64,000 bases of DNA from UBA4582 sp002389265 (GTDB lineage Bacteria > Pseudomonadota > Gammaproteobacteria > Pseudomonadales > Azotimanducaceae). Numbering within the stretch: the stretch's first letter is position 1; every line of letters begins with the position of its first letter. Shown one piece after another: positions 17,686 through 26,882 of this stretch. Under the pieces are notes generated by a model, which saw nothing but the letters and a program-made list of their open reading frames with translations, searched no databases and had not been told where the DNA came from. A program made the position numbers and the translations under genes. The stretch lies in NCBI GenBank assembly GCA_943788825.1, contig CALSRT010000014.1, positions 19,375 through 83,374 on the forward strand. Direction: 5' to 3'.

Positions 17686-18381
17686 GTGAACCGATTATTC
17701 AGCGTGATTTTTGTCTTTGCCTTGATCCAGGGTTGCTCTCAAGAGCAATCCGCTGATCCACAGACTGAACTGGCGCACGACCAAGCACCGGCCGTCGCCG
17801 AGCAAACCGCAGTGGGATCAAGCGAGACAGACAGGCAAGCTGACAAGGCACCGGACTGGCGTCAGCATCTAACCCAACCAGAGATGATGACCTTCGACGC
17901 CAACACCAATTACTATTGGGACTTGACCACTAACGTGGGGGAGATGCGATTTCGCCTGTTCCATGCAACCGCACCCATGCATACCAGCAGCACGATCTTT
18001 CTCACTGAGCAGGGTTTCTATGACAACCTGATTTTCCATCGGGTCATTCCTGGTTTTATGGCCCAAGGTGGTGACCCGACGGGCACCGGCAGAGGCGACC
18101 CAGGCTACAAATATGCCGGTGAATTTGCCGGTAATCTGTCCCACGACAAACCAGGATTGTTGAGTATGGCCAACGCCGGTCCCGACACTGATGGCAGCCA
18201 GTTCTTTATCACCTTTGTCGCCACGCCATTTCTCGATGGTAAACACACCCTATTCGGCGAGTTAGTCAGCGGCATGGAGACTCTGAAGGCACTTGAGGCG
18301 CGGGGCAGCCGCAGCGGCAAGACCAGCGAAACCCTGACAATCATCAAAGCCACAATTCATCAGGAACCAGCGGCGCAATAA
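17686..18381 (+). CDS. Cyclophilin-type peptidyl-prolyl isomerase, lipoprotein
   Basis: This protein of about 231 residues starts with a lipoprotein signal (LIQGC, cysteine near residue 17), then a Glu/Gln/Asp-rich linker of ~60 residues, then a cyclophilin domain. The domain shows FHRVIPGFMAQGGDP and TDGSQFFIT, which hold the catalytic Arg, Phe and Gln. The tryptophan that binds cyclosporin in eukaryotic enzymes is not at FLDGKHTLFGE. It should fold periplasmic or surface proteins while attached to a membrane. GTG at 17686 is preferred because AGGA lies six bases before it. The ATG at 17680 directly abuts that AGGA and would be the alternative. Confidence 0.85.
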   Translation: MNRLFSVIFVFALIQGCSQEQSADPQTELAHDQAPAVAEQTAVGSSETDRQADKAPDWRQHLTQPEMMTFDANTNYYWDLTTNVGEMRFRLFHATAPMHTSSTIFLTEQGFYDNLIFHRVIPGFMAQGGDPTGTGRGDPGYKYAGEFAGNLSHDKPGLLSMANAGPDTDGSQFFITFVATPFLDGKHTLFGELVSGMETLKALEARGSRSGKTSETLTIIKATIHQEPAAQ

Positions 18382-18399
18382 GAGGTGAACAACACACTG

Positions 18400-18418
18400 C
18401 GCCCGAGACTACCGGGCG
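18400..18418. terminator. Small hairpin between convergent genes
   Basis: CGCCCG and CGGGCG form a 6-bp stem with a 7-nt loop in the 42-bp gap between the cyclophilin and pmbA genes. There is no T-run. Confidence 0.35.
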
Positions 18419-18423
18419 TCGCC

Positions 18424-19752
18424 TTAACCCGAGATCGCAATATCGGCGAATCGTATATGAGGCATCAGGGCAGACCGTTCCCAGTTCCAGTACTGCTGGT
18501 CACCAATCATCGAGATCTTTCCTAGCATGTCATAAAAGTTACCGGCAACGGTGATTCCCCGCACAGCACGCACCCGCTCGCCGTTTTGACACAAGTAGCC
18601 TGAAGCGCCAAAGCTGAAGTTTCCTGAGATCGCATTCGCACCTGAGTGCAGCCCGGTCAGGTCCGTCAACAACAGGTATTCACCACCCAGCAGATCCTGA
18701 GCCAAATCCTCGCCCTTACCAATCTCCAGCTGATGCAAACCAACACCCATTGTTGATTTAGGGCCGCGGGTAGCATGCCCGGTGGTAACCAAATCAAAGA
18801 ACGACGCCGTCGCGCTATTGTGAATCAAGGATGCCAAATTACCGTCGACAATCAGTGGCGTCGACTGGGTCGCCGCTCCTTCTGAGTCAAACAAAGCATA
18901 ACCAAAACCGGCACTATTCAAGGGCTTATCGATAATATTCAAACGCCGATCAGCGATCAATTGACCGACCTTTTCGCGCATGGGGTTCACCCCATCTTTG
19001 GCTGACTTGCCGGAAAACATCATGGCAAAGGTGTGGAATAACTGGACCTGGGTTTCTTCGTCAAAGATGACATCATAATGACCACTGGCAACGGGCGTGC
19101 CCTCAAGCAGACCCAGACAGTTTTCATGGGTTCGCGTCACGATCTGAGTCAAGTCTAGCTCACCGAACAAGCGCGCAGCCTGACCGACACCATCCATCGC
19201 ATTTTTATCGCCGTCTTCCACTAACGCATAGGCATAGGCGGCGCACATACGGCTCTTTGAGTAGGCGCTTAAGCCGGCGCTGGAGAAGATATGACGCTCG
19301 CCGGTATTATCCTGGACACCATTATAGGGCACATTTTTGACCTTGTTCTTCGCCGCCAGATTGCGTTCCATCGCTAGCGCAAAATCAATTTGTGCATCAA
19401 TACCAACATCCTCATGGGGACATAAGACCTCGTCGTCGGTGTGCAATACGGCGGCGTTCGCGAGAATCGATTCGTGGGCATCCACCGCTGCGAAACTGGC
19501 GTTCAGCAAGGCCTGCTCCACCAGCGACTTGAGCGCCTCCGTATCCGTGGCTTCACTGTATGCGGTACCGACTTTGCCGTCTTTGATGACCCGTAAACCC
19601 AGTATCTGACTGGAGCTTACCTTGTATTCTTCCAGCGCTCCCTCTCGGGCTTTCAGAGACAGTGATTGCCCCTGATCGATAATCAAATCACCGCTGGCGC
19701 CAGCGGCTTTTACCAGGTCGAGTATCTGATTGGCATTCTGTTGCAGCGCCAT
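18424..19752 (-). CDS. pmbA: TldE/PmbA partner of the TldD metalloprotease
   Basis: This 442-residue TldE (PmbA) subunit forms a heterodimer with TldD, which degrades unfolded peptides and matures some modified peptides. It has the family N-terminal domain and C-terminal segments such as HSGANAISGNFSFGASGY, and lacks the HExxxH zinc motif, as expected for TldE. Its ATG shares one base with the TldD stop codon (TGATG), so translation is probably coupled. No microcin or other obvious substrate gene is nearby. Confidence 0.92.
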   Translation of the reverse strand: MALQQNANQILDLVKAAGASGDLIIDQGQSLSLKAREGALEEYKVSSSQILGLRVIKDGKVGTAYSEATDTEALKSLVEQALLNASFAAVDAHESILANAAVLHTDDEVLCPHEDVGIDAQIDFALAMERNLAAKNKVKNVPYNGVQDNTGERHIFSSAGLSAYSKSRMCAAYAYALVEDGDKNAMDGVGQAARLFGELDLTQIVTRTHENCLGLLEGTPVASGHYDVIFDEETQVQLFHTFAMMFSGKSAKDGVNPMREKVGQLIADRRLNIIDKPLNSAGFGYALFDSEGAATQSTPLIVDGNLASLIHNSATASFFDLVTTGHATRGPKSTMGVGLHQLEIGKGEDLAQDLLGGEYLLLTDLTGLHSGANAISGNFSFGASGYLCQNGERVRAVRGITVAGNFYDMLGKISMIGDQQYWNWERSALMPHIRFADIAISG

Positions 19753-21137
19753 CAGGCATTACCTCCGACCAGGATATCATCGACTTTCAGGGTCGCCTGA
19801 CCCACGGTCGTGGGTATTGAGCCCGACACCGAGCCACAGGTGCCACTGGCCAGTGCAAAATCTTTACCCACCATGGAAATTTCCTTCAGTACCTTCGGGC
19901 CCGTGCTAATCAAGGTTGCGGCCTTGATCGGGTAGAGAATCTTGCCGTTCTCAACGTAATAGCCCTCGGTGACCGCAAAGTTGAATTCACCAGTGCCCGG
20001 CTGAACGGAACCACCCCCCATATGGGAAGCGTAAATGCCCCGCTCCATGGAGCCGATCATATCGTCTAACTCAGCATTACCGGGCTCGATAAACGTATTG
20101 CGCATTCGGGACGCCGGGGCATATTTATAGGATTCTCGTCGACCGGAACCGGTGCGGGCAAAACCCGTTTGCTGGGAACCGATCCGATCCACCAGAAAAC
20201 TCGTGAGCTTACCGTCCTTAATGAGTTGGGTACGTTGTGAATCCAGACCTTCGTCATCGATATTGATGGAACCCCGCTCCTTGATCATGGTGCCATCATC
20301 AACCGCATTCACCACTGGGTTGGCAATCATCTCGCCCATCTTGTCATGGAACACCGACGCTTTCTTGGCCACCGACGTGGTTTCCAACAGATGACCGCAG
20401 GCTTCATGAAAGATCACACCACCGAAGCCGTTACCCAGCACCACGGGCATACGCCCGGAAGGACAGGGTTTGGCACTGAGATTAACCAACGCCTGGCGCG
20501 CCGCCTCTTTACCCGCGGCCTCGCTGTTCATCCGCTCAACCAACTCCCAACCCATCAGACCACCATCGTTCCAGCTGCCCGTGGACTGCTCCGAGCCGTC
20601 AGAGGCAATCGCCACCAAAAATGCTCTTGTGTAGTTTCTAATATCACCAGTGTGCAGGCCTTCACTATTGAATAGCTCGATCTTCTGCTCTACCTGACCA
20701 CAGGTACCACGGGTCTGCGAGATCATGTTGCTCGCTGCTCTTGCGGCTTTATCCGTTGCCAACAGGAACGCCACTTTGCCGTCGACTTCTGGGTCTGTCG
20801 ATAATATGCGATTTGCGGCATGCTTGTCTTCGACTCGCCGATAGTCAAAGTTTGTGAATGAGATTCGCGGATCCCGTCGGTCTTTCGCCGCCAGCTCTGA
20901 GACAATACGTTTCAGCTCGGCCTCTTCAGCTTTATTGGTATAGCCGTACAACACTTTGGTGCCATAGACTAAGCGCACGCCGACACCAAAATCGATACCA
21001 GACTGGACTGATTGAACGTGGCTGCTCAGGGTGCTCACCATATTGGTCTGACTGCGCTCAACAAACAGCTCTGCGAAGTCTGCGCCCAGCGAAATCGCGT
21101 GATCAATAACTGATTGTGCCAATGACGTATTGAGCAT
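19752..21137 (-). CDS. tldD: TldD zinc metalloprotease
   Basis: This 461-residue catalytic subunit of the TldD/E protease has the zinc-binding motif HEACGH at about residues 244-249 in GVIFHEACGHLLE. The downstream family blocks with cysteine (GTCGSVSGSIP) are also present. The ATG at 21137 has AAGGG about seven bases upstream; the TTG one codon earlier is an alternative. It is first in the tldD-pmbA operon, with a repeat-containing gap before it. Confidence 0.94.
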   Translation of the reverse strand: MLNTSLAQSVIDHAISLGADFAELFVERSQTNMVSTLSSHVQSVQSGIDFGVGVRLVYGTKVLYGYTNKAEEAELKRIVSELAAKDRRDPRISFTNFDYRRVEDKHAANRILSTDPEVDGKVAFLLATDKAARAASNMISQTRGTCGQVEQKIELFNSEGLHTGDIRNYTRAFLVAIASDGSEQSTGSWNDGGLMGWELVERMNSEAAGKEAARQALVNLSAKPCPSGRMPVVLGNGFGGVIFHEACGHLLETTSVAKKASVFHDKMGEMIANPVVNAVDDGTMIKERGSINIDDEGLDSQRTQLIKDGKLTSFLVDRIGSQQTGFARTGSGRRESYKYAPASRMRNTFIEPGNAELDDMIGSMERGIYASHMGGGSVQPGTGEFNFAVTEGYYVENGKILYPIKAATLISTGPKVLKEISMVGKDFALASGTCGSVSGSIPTTVGQATLKVDDILVGGNA

Positions 21138-21237
21138 CAAGTTTCCCTTACCTTAGTGTGAATGACCCTATTGTAGTGAATTGAACCCGGTGTTGGTATC
21201 AGCTGGGACAATTAATCCACTGTGTACGAGTATGGAG

Positions 21238-21380
21238 CCTGAGTATGAACATGAGTGTGAACATGAGTATGAACATGACCCGAGATCAGCTGCCGGAGTC
21301 GCGGCATTCGCAATCCCAGCTCGATTGCCCCATGCCCGCGATTCGTCCAGCAAACCGTTCAGCAAACCGTTTAGCAAGTA
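21238..21380. repeat. Two clusters of 12-bp tandem repeats
   Basis: GAGTATGAACAT-type 12-mers occur three to four times at 21238-21279. CAGCAAACCGTT 12-mers occur two and a half times at about 21351-21378. Both are in the gap upstream of tldD. An open frame across them encodes a repetitive Glu/His string and is probably not a gene. Confidence 0.7.
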
Positions 21381-21411
21381 ACCCAAAATAGCCCAAGCCC
21401 TGGGCAACCCG

Positions 21412-23406
21412 TCATTGAGTGCGGGGCACTTGAAGGTTGTCGTTCAAGAAACTCAGCACAAGCTCCAGATAAGCCAGGCGATTTTCCACATCATAGAAGC
21501 CGTGACCTTCACGTTTGCGCTCGAACCACTGGAAATCTTTACCGCTTTTGCCTAGCGCATCGCGTAAATCTTCCGCCTGGTGGAAGGGTGTTCGCTTATC
21601 CTGACGCCCATGGGCAATCAATACTGGCGCCTTCAATTTGCTGACCCCGTTGACTGGTGAGTAACGATAGAGCTCGTCTTGGTCATCACCCAAAGTCTCT
21701 TTGAAGAAATCTTCCCCTTGATACCAGCGCGAAGTGTCGCCATCCTTCACGAGCCGGTTCAGATCATAAACACCTGATGCAGCAATGATGCAGCGATACA
21801 GATCCGGCGCCAAGATACTGCTTTGCAGCGCAGAATAGGCGCCAAAGCTGGCGCCCATAATACAAACCCGGTCCTCGGCAGCTAAGCCCTGGGCAATAGC
21901 CCAGCGGGTACCTGTGATAATGTCCTGCTGCACATTCTGACCCCACTGGCGATTTCCAGCTTCCAAAAAATCGCGACCGTAACCGATCGAGCCCCGATAA
22001 TTAATCCGTAGCACGCCAAAGCCTCGGGTCGACAACGCCTGCACCTCGCCATCATAACCCCAGTAATCTCGGACTCGCGGTCCCCCGTGAACCAACACCA
22101 CCATGGGTGATAATGCAGCCTCAGGCATGACATCACTAGCACTGGCGGCGTTCGATGGTGCCGGGGGCGTATAAAATCCAAATACCTGTGTGCCATCGAA
22201 GGATTCAAATTGTATGGGTCGTGTTTGAGCTAACGCGTTTGGATCCACAGTTGGACGCTTATGCATCAGAAAGGTGATGGATTCCTGCGCGACATCATAA
22301 AGGTAGTAGCTGCCAGCATCCGTGTCCGTACTGGTACTGACCACCCACAAATTGCCGTCGCGACTGCCACTGGTGATCGACACCATGTGGCCCTCGAATA
22401 TGCCCAATAAGGTTTTGAAAACACTCGCTGCCGCTGACCCACTCTGAAAGATCACATAACTCGGGTAGCCATCGTCAACTCGCAATGCAAAGATTCGATC
22501 GCCCTCTTCGTTCGCAGCAGCATCAGAGATGTCGACATTATCGCGAGCATAGATCTTTTCAACACTAGAACCATCGAGTTTGAGTTTATACAGACCCACC
22601 TTGTCAGCCGCGACTCGGTCTAGAACAAATACCGAACTGTCTTGCTCAGAAATCGCCAGCGGTCGGAACGACTCATCATAGAGATGATCTGGAAACTCGA
22701 TCCACCCGGTAGTCTTATCAGGATAGGCGCTCACATGGATCGACCGGTCGTCCTTAACACTGGTCGTCAATCTGATTTGCCCGGCTTGGTCCGTAAAGAA
22801 TCGGCCTGACCCATAGCGCGTCAATTTAATCGGTTTGTCTTGTTCACCGGTATAAATATTCAACCGTAGCGCAGCAGCCCGTTTGCTCCCATCGCGAGAC
22901 ATCTTCGTGGATGACACCAGAATATGCGTGTCGTCCGCGGGTAACAGATCCACTATCTCCGCCCAGGCATAGGCCGGACCCTTTTGCCTGCGTAATGCCA
23001 AGGTCGGACCGCCACCGGCGCGATAGCCATAAATTAGATCGCTGCGCGTACCATCATGATTCATCGCCATCAGTTGGCCATAATAGCTCGGCCGATTTTC
23101 GCGGCGCACCTCATTTAACTTGATAACAATGCGGTCATCATTCGCCCAGTAATAACTGCCAAGATCGTCTTTACCGCTGACGCCATAACTGCCAACCAGT
23201 GAGGAATCCAGACGATTGAGCGTCACGATTTGATGTTTGCCAGCCTTGAACAATCTCACGGCTAGATATTGACCATTCGGGGAAATCGTCACATTGGTGA
23301 CTTCCGGGTACTCAATCAGGGCCCGCAGGCTAGCCGCGCTGGCAACCACCGGGCCACTGACGAACAGCAATAGGACAACCCATCGAACTAGTAGATTCTG
23401 GCTCAC
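21412..23406 (-). CDS. S9-family (prolyl oligopeptidase-like) peptidase
   Basis: This protein of about 664 residues has a signal peptide (LLVRWVVLLLFVSGPVVASA), then a beta-propeller-like N-terminal ~370 residues, then an alpha/beta hydrolase domain. The nucleophile serine is in MGASFGAYSA, the acid in HGRQDKRTP and the histidine in REGHGFYD. VHGGPRVRDYW is the oxyanion loop typical of acyl-aminoacyl/dipeptidyl peptidases. It should trim peptides in the periplasm. GTG at 23406 has AAGGA eight bases upstream; the ATG at 23415 is the alternative but directly abuts that site. Confidence 0.9.
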   Translation of the reverse strand: MSQNLLVRWVVLLLFVSGPVVASAASLRALIEYPEVTNVTISPNGQYLAVRLFKAGKHQIVTLNRLDSSLVGSYGVSGKDDLGSYYWANDDRIVIKLNEVRRENRPSYYGQLMAMNHDGTRSDLIYGYRAGGGPTLALRRQKGPAYAWAEIVDLLPADDTHILVSSTKMSRDGSKRAAALRLNIYTGEQDKPIKLTRYGSGRFFTDQAGQIRLTTSVKDDRSIHVSAYPDKTTGWIEFPDHLYDESFRPLAISEQDSSVFVLDRVAADKVGLYKLKLDGSSVEKIYARDNVDISDAAANEEGDRIFALRVDDGYPSYVIFQSGSAAASVFKTLLGIFEGHMVSITSGSRDGNLWVVSTSTDTDAGSYYLYDVAQESITFLMHKRPTVDPNALAQTRPIQFESFDGTQVFGFYTPPAPSNAASASDVMPEAALSPMVVLVHGGPRVRDYWGYDGEVQALSTRGFGVLRINYRGSIGYGRDFLEAGNRQWGQNVQQDIITGTRWAIAQGLAAEDRVCIMGASFGAYSALQSSILAPDLYRCIIAASGVYDLNRLVKDGDTSRWYQGEDFFKETLGDDQDELYRYSPVNGVSKLKAPVLIAHGRQDKRTPFHQAEDLRDALGKSGKDFQWFERKREGHGFYDVENRLAYLELVLSFLNDNLQVPRTQ

Positions 23407-23440
23407 AGTATTCATCCTTGAACAGTGATGAGTAAATAAC

Positions 23441-23482
23441 GATTAGCAATCCATGATTAGCAATCCATGACTAGCAATCCAT
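23441..23482. repeat. 14-bp tandem repeat, three units
   Basis: GATTAGCAATCCAT is repeated three times (third copy GACTAGCAATCCAT) just upstream of the S9 peptidase start, in a 350-bp divergent gap. Nothing else is recognisable in that gap. Confidence 0.85.
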
Positions 23483-23762
23483 GATTCGCTAAAACAGGGG
23501 GCTCGCCTCGACAACCATCGCGCCCCGCAACTGCTTCACGCTAGCACAAGCCCCTCACCGGCATAAGCGGCAATCTCGTACATGCACCCAAGATCGCACG
23601 CCCCACTCCGTGCTAGTCCGAGCTTGCGGGTGCTTGTTCAAGCCAGCTCCGTACCCCTGAGGATTGCAGCCTCCCGCCCCAAGCGGTTACGCGCATTTCA
23701 TCCCCAAATATCAGTTCAAGCTGTGGTATCGTGCTAATCTCATTCCTGCCAGTAAACCCGCT

Positions 23763-24995
23763 ATGAAGCATCAACACCCTAACGTCATGTGTTCATTCCC
23801 AGCCACCCGGGAAAGCCAGGTGACGTTTACTAACTATGCCCGCGCGCCCTTCAATACCTGGAGCTTCTGGAACATGGACTCGGTGGCCCATACGGCGATG
23901 TTGCCACGGGGTGGTGAGTTACCAAAGCTGGTGAGTTCAATTGATGCCAATTTGGGCCAACGCAAGATCAAAGATGCTAATGGTCATGAACTGACCCTCG
24001 ACGGTCTATTAGAAGAACACCATGCAGACGGTTTTCTGATACTGCGTGACAATCAGATTCTGTATGAAAACTACTTCAACGGATTCTCAGAGCACAGTCG
24101 CCACATCTGGTTTTCCATGACTAAATCTTTGGTCAGCGTCGCTCTGGGAGTCTTGATGGAGTCCTTCGACATTGACCTGAAGGCTTCGCCCGGACGGTAT
24201 ATTGAAGAACTCAGAGGCTCAGGCTTCGATCGCGCCAGTATTCAGGACGTGCTGAACCACGCCTCGGCCATTGCCTTCAAGGAAAACTATGTGGATCCCG
24301 ATTCAGAATTCCTGCGCTACTACGCGCCGGCTTTGGGTTTAGCATTCGTGCCCGGCGCTCAAGACGCCCAGCCCGAAACCGCTGATATTTACGGCATTTA
24401 TGACTTCCTCGAGAAATTCATTCAAGTGGACAGCGCGCAGCAACCGGGCGAACTGTTTGAGTACAACTCGGCTAACGCTGATGTCATTGGCTGGCTAATC
24501 GCGCGCCTGTCAGGCATGCCGTTGCAGGAGTTTATTGGCAAACATATCTGGTCTCGTTTAGGGACTTATCATGATGCCGCCATCGTCGTCGACCGGGCTT
24601 ATATGCCGGTCGCCACCGGCGGCATGACCAGCACTCTGAGAGATGCCGCCTTATTCGGCCAGCTCATTCTCAATCGCGGCCAGGCCAATGGCGAACAGCT
24701 GGTACCCGAAAAGTGGATAGATGAAACCCTCAATCTGAATGCAGATGATCAGCAGCGATATGCCAAAAACACCCTATATGGCAACGAACCCTGGCAGTAC
24801 TACAAGAATATGTGGTGGATTCTCGATCCCGCAAAACAGGAGTACGCGGCAGTCGGTATACATGGTCAGGTTATTTACATCAATGGCTCGACGAATACCG
24901 TCGTCGCGCAGTTCTCGAGCCAGCCATCAGCCTCTCAGGTGGGCTCGGTGGAGTTCCGCTCGAAGCTCATGGCCATTCGAGCAATCGCGGGCTGA
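23763..24995 (+). CDS. Beta-lactamase-family serine hydrolase (class C/esterase type)
   Basis: This enzyme of about 410 residues has the penicillin-binding/class C fold: SMTK (SxxK, nucleophile and base) and EYNSAN (YxN). The IHGQV segment near the C-terminus stands where the KTG box is in beta-lactamases. That altered third box is usual for esterases and 6-aminohexanoate-dimer hydrolases, so it is probably an esterase or amidase rather than a true beta-lactamase. The start is uncertain: the ATG at 23763 is chosen, but 23664 and 23787 are also in frame and none has a clear ribosome site. No signal peptide is seen. A second family member is at 37169. Confidence 0.8.
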   Translation: MKHQHPNVMCSFPATRESQVTFTNYARAPFNTWSFWNMDSVAHTAMLPRGGELPKLVSSIDANLGQRKIKDANGHELTLDGLLEEHHADGFLILRDNQILYENYFNGFSEHSRHIWFSMTKSLVSVALGVLMESFDIDLKASPGRYIEELRGSGFDRASIQDVLNHASAIAFKENYVDPDSEFLRYYAPALGLAFVPGAQDAQPETADIYGIYDFLEKFIQVDSAQQPGELFEYNSANADVIGWLIARLSGMPLQEFIGKHIWSRLGTYHDAAIVVDRAYMPVATGGMTSTLRDAALFGQLILNRGQANGEQLVPEKWIDETLNLNADDQQRYAKNTLYGNEPWQYYKNMWWILDPAKQEYAAVGIHGQVIYINGSTNTVVAQFSSQPSASQVGSVEFRSKLMAIRAIAG

Positions 24996-25049
24996 AGTCA
25001 GACCAGCGCCGGCCAACCAGTCCTCGAGACTGACCGAAGTACTGGCAGC

Positions 25050-26459
25050 TTAAGCCTCAAAAATCGATCGTAGATGGGAGTTCATCAGTTTGCCCGTGGG
25101 GTCAAGGGCTCGCCGCACTTCATGAAAGTCCTGCCAATGACGCGGGTAGATCTGCGCTAACGCCGCGGCCGTCATGGTGTGGATCTTGCCCCAGTGAGGC
25201 CGACCGCCATATTTCCAGAAGATCTTCTCAATCTCCGCGAATGGCGCCTTATAGTCCAGGTCACCGTATTGATGAATCGAGATAGTACAACCATCTTGAC
25301 CTTCAAACATCGACAGCCAGATATCGTCCGCCTTCACGTAACGGAACTCGATAGGAAAACTTAAACCCAGCCCCTTGGACTTAATGGTCGCTAATATTTC
25401 TCGCGCACAAGTGACGCCCAATTCCGCGGGCACCGTATATTCCATTTCGCGAAACCGCATCAATCGTGGATGGCCAAACACAACATGGGAGGGCCCGGTT
25501 CGCACCATATCTGTTGTACCGCTAAACGCTTGACTAAGAACGAAGTCATACAGATCGCTGCCGATGCCAGGAATCCAGGTCGTGGCTTCAAACACACCAC
25601 GCAATGTATTGGCGCCATCGGGATCGTCTTCGCCCACAGCCACATCACCGGGTTGCCGAATATTGGTGGTAACGGTACTGCACAGTGTGGAGTAAGGCAC
25701 CAGGTAGCATTCAAAATGCCGATTCTCTCGGCACAGCTGCTCCATGTTGTCGAACACGTCCTCGACCTTGGCGATCCCGTTAACCTCGGTCAGCTCGAAC
25801 GGCGCTTGGTTCTGCAAGGTATATTCGCTGACCACGCCCAGCGCACCCACGTGGGTCAGCGCTGCTTGAAAGATATCCGGATTTTTCTCGGCACTGCAGG
25901 TCACCAGATCACCGCCGACAGTCGCTAGCTTAAGCCCAGTGACATAGGCACTCATAGACTGAAAATCCACGCCCGTACCATGCACAGCGTTCGCCAACGC
26001 CCCACCTAACGACGGGTAGTCCATATCCGGCATATTCGGCAGGGCCTGATTAACAGGCGCCAACAAGGGCCCCAGGGCGTTAAGACGGGTACCGGCACGC
26101 ACTGTCGCCTGCAACGTAACGGGATCATGACTGACCAGACCGGTGAGTAGATCCGTGGATATCATACTGTCATCGGTGGTGGTCACGGCACTGAAGGAAT
26201 GACCGGCACCCACTGGCCGGATCACCCCCTGAGCGACCTTGAGCGCCGAGATCAGTTCATCTTCGTTCGCGGGCGCGTAGCGCCACTGGGGTACACAAGC
26301 CTGGTTACCGGCCCAGTTGGTCCAGGGCAAAGGTTGGCCGGGGTTAAAGGGCAGCGGCGCCTGGGGTTCCGATCCACGGCCGCCACAACCGGCGATGGTA
26401 CCCAAGGTCGCTGTCGCACCTAGGGCCAGAGTACTCTGGATAAATTGCCGACGCTTCAT
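25050..26459 (-). CDS. FAD-linked aldonolactone-oxidase-like protein, Tat lipoprotein signal
   Basis: This 469-residue flavoprotein belongs to the group of D-arabinono-1,4-lactone, L-gulonolactone and alditol oxidases. VGAGHSF contains the histidine that binds FAD covalently in that family, YPSLGGALANAVHGTG is the PCMH flavin fold, and HWGKIHTM near the end is the lactone-oxidase C-terminal motif. The N-terminus has twin arginines (MKRRQFIQST) and a lipobox (TIAGC), implying folded export and lipid anchoring facing the periplasm. The start ATG overlaps the stop of a small cytochrome c gene by four bases. That suggests the cytochrome, not O2, takes its electrons. The substrate, presumably a sugar or sugar lactone, is inferred. 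Confidence 0.85.
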   Translation of the reverse strand: MKRRQFIQSTLALGATATLGTIAGCGGRGSEPQAPLPFNPGQPLPWTNWAGNQACVPQWRYAPANEDELISALKVAQGVIRPVGAGHSFSAVTTTDDSMISTDLLTGLVSHDPVTLQATVRAGTRLNALGPLLAPVNQALPNMPDMDYPSLGGALANAVHGTGVDFQSMSAYVTGLKLATVGGDLVTCSAEKNPDIFQAALTHVGALGVVSEYTLQNQAPFELTEVNGIAKVEDVFDNMEQLCRENRHFECYLVPYSTLCSTVTTNIRQPGDVAVGEDDPDGANTLRGVFEATTWIPGIGSDLYDFVLSQAFSGTTDMVRTGPSHVVFGHPRLMRFREMEYTVPAELGVTCAREILATIKSKGLGLSFPIEFRYVKADDIWLSMFEGQDGCTISIHQYGDLDYKAPFAEIEKIFWKYGGRPHWGKIHTMTAAALAQIYPRHWQDFHEVRRALDPTGKLMNSHLRSIFEA

Positions 26460-26806
26460 GGTGCCGTCCCCGAGCTGGAGTCATCTGCACGCGACACATG
26501 GCTAGGCAAGCCTGCAACGAGGCCCACAAGGACCCTTAGATCCTCCTCATTGCAGGCACTGCAGTACCCCAGAGGCGGCATGCCACGAATCCCCAGGACC
26601 ACATGATTCAGCGTCACTGCCGGATCCTGCAAGCGCACTGCCGTCCAATCCTCAAACCGACCCATTTGCGGTGAGCCTGTAGCCGGATTCGAATGACACT
26701 GCAAACAATTGTTGGCCAGTAGTTGTAGCTGACGCGCATTGGGTTCCGCACTGGCGTTAGCGCTCAACAGGCTCAATAGGATGGCTAGCCAGCCGCAGGT
26801 CTTCAT
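26456..26806 (-). CDS. Small periplasmic c-type cytochrome
   Basis: This 116-residue protein has a signal peptide (WLAILLSLLSANASA) and one heme-binding motif NCLQCH, with the probable methionine ligand in RGMPPLGY. A second CSAC lacks the histidine and is not a heme site. It would carry electrons from a periplasmic dehydrogenase. It overlaps the downstream flavoprotein by ATGA, so the two are translationally coupled, and lies 76 bp after the metallo-hydrolase gene. The longer open frame upstream (to 26941) lacks sensible signal features, so the start at 26806 is preferred. Confidence 0.85.
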   Translation of the reverse strand: MKTCGWLAILLSLLSANASAEPNARQLQLLANNCLQCHSNPATGSPQMGRFEDWTAVRLQDPAVTLNHVVLGIRGMPPLGYCSACNEEDLRVLVGLVAGLPSHVSRADDSSSGTAP

Positions 26807-26882
26807 CCAAACACCCAGAAAGCCGGTACAATTGGCAGCAGCCGGTATAGACCCCCTTATAGGCGGCATCATAGCTCGCGCG

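Noticed and set aside
21181..21381. Small open frame with Glu/His repeats upstream of tldD
   Set aside because: The reading is produced by 12-bp tandem repeats; there is no ribosome site or sensible composition outside them.
23763..24995. True class C beta-lactamase
   Set aside because: SxxK and YxN are present but the KTG box is missing and no signal peptide is seen, so an esterase or amidase is more likely.
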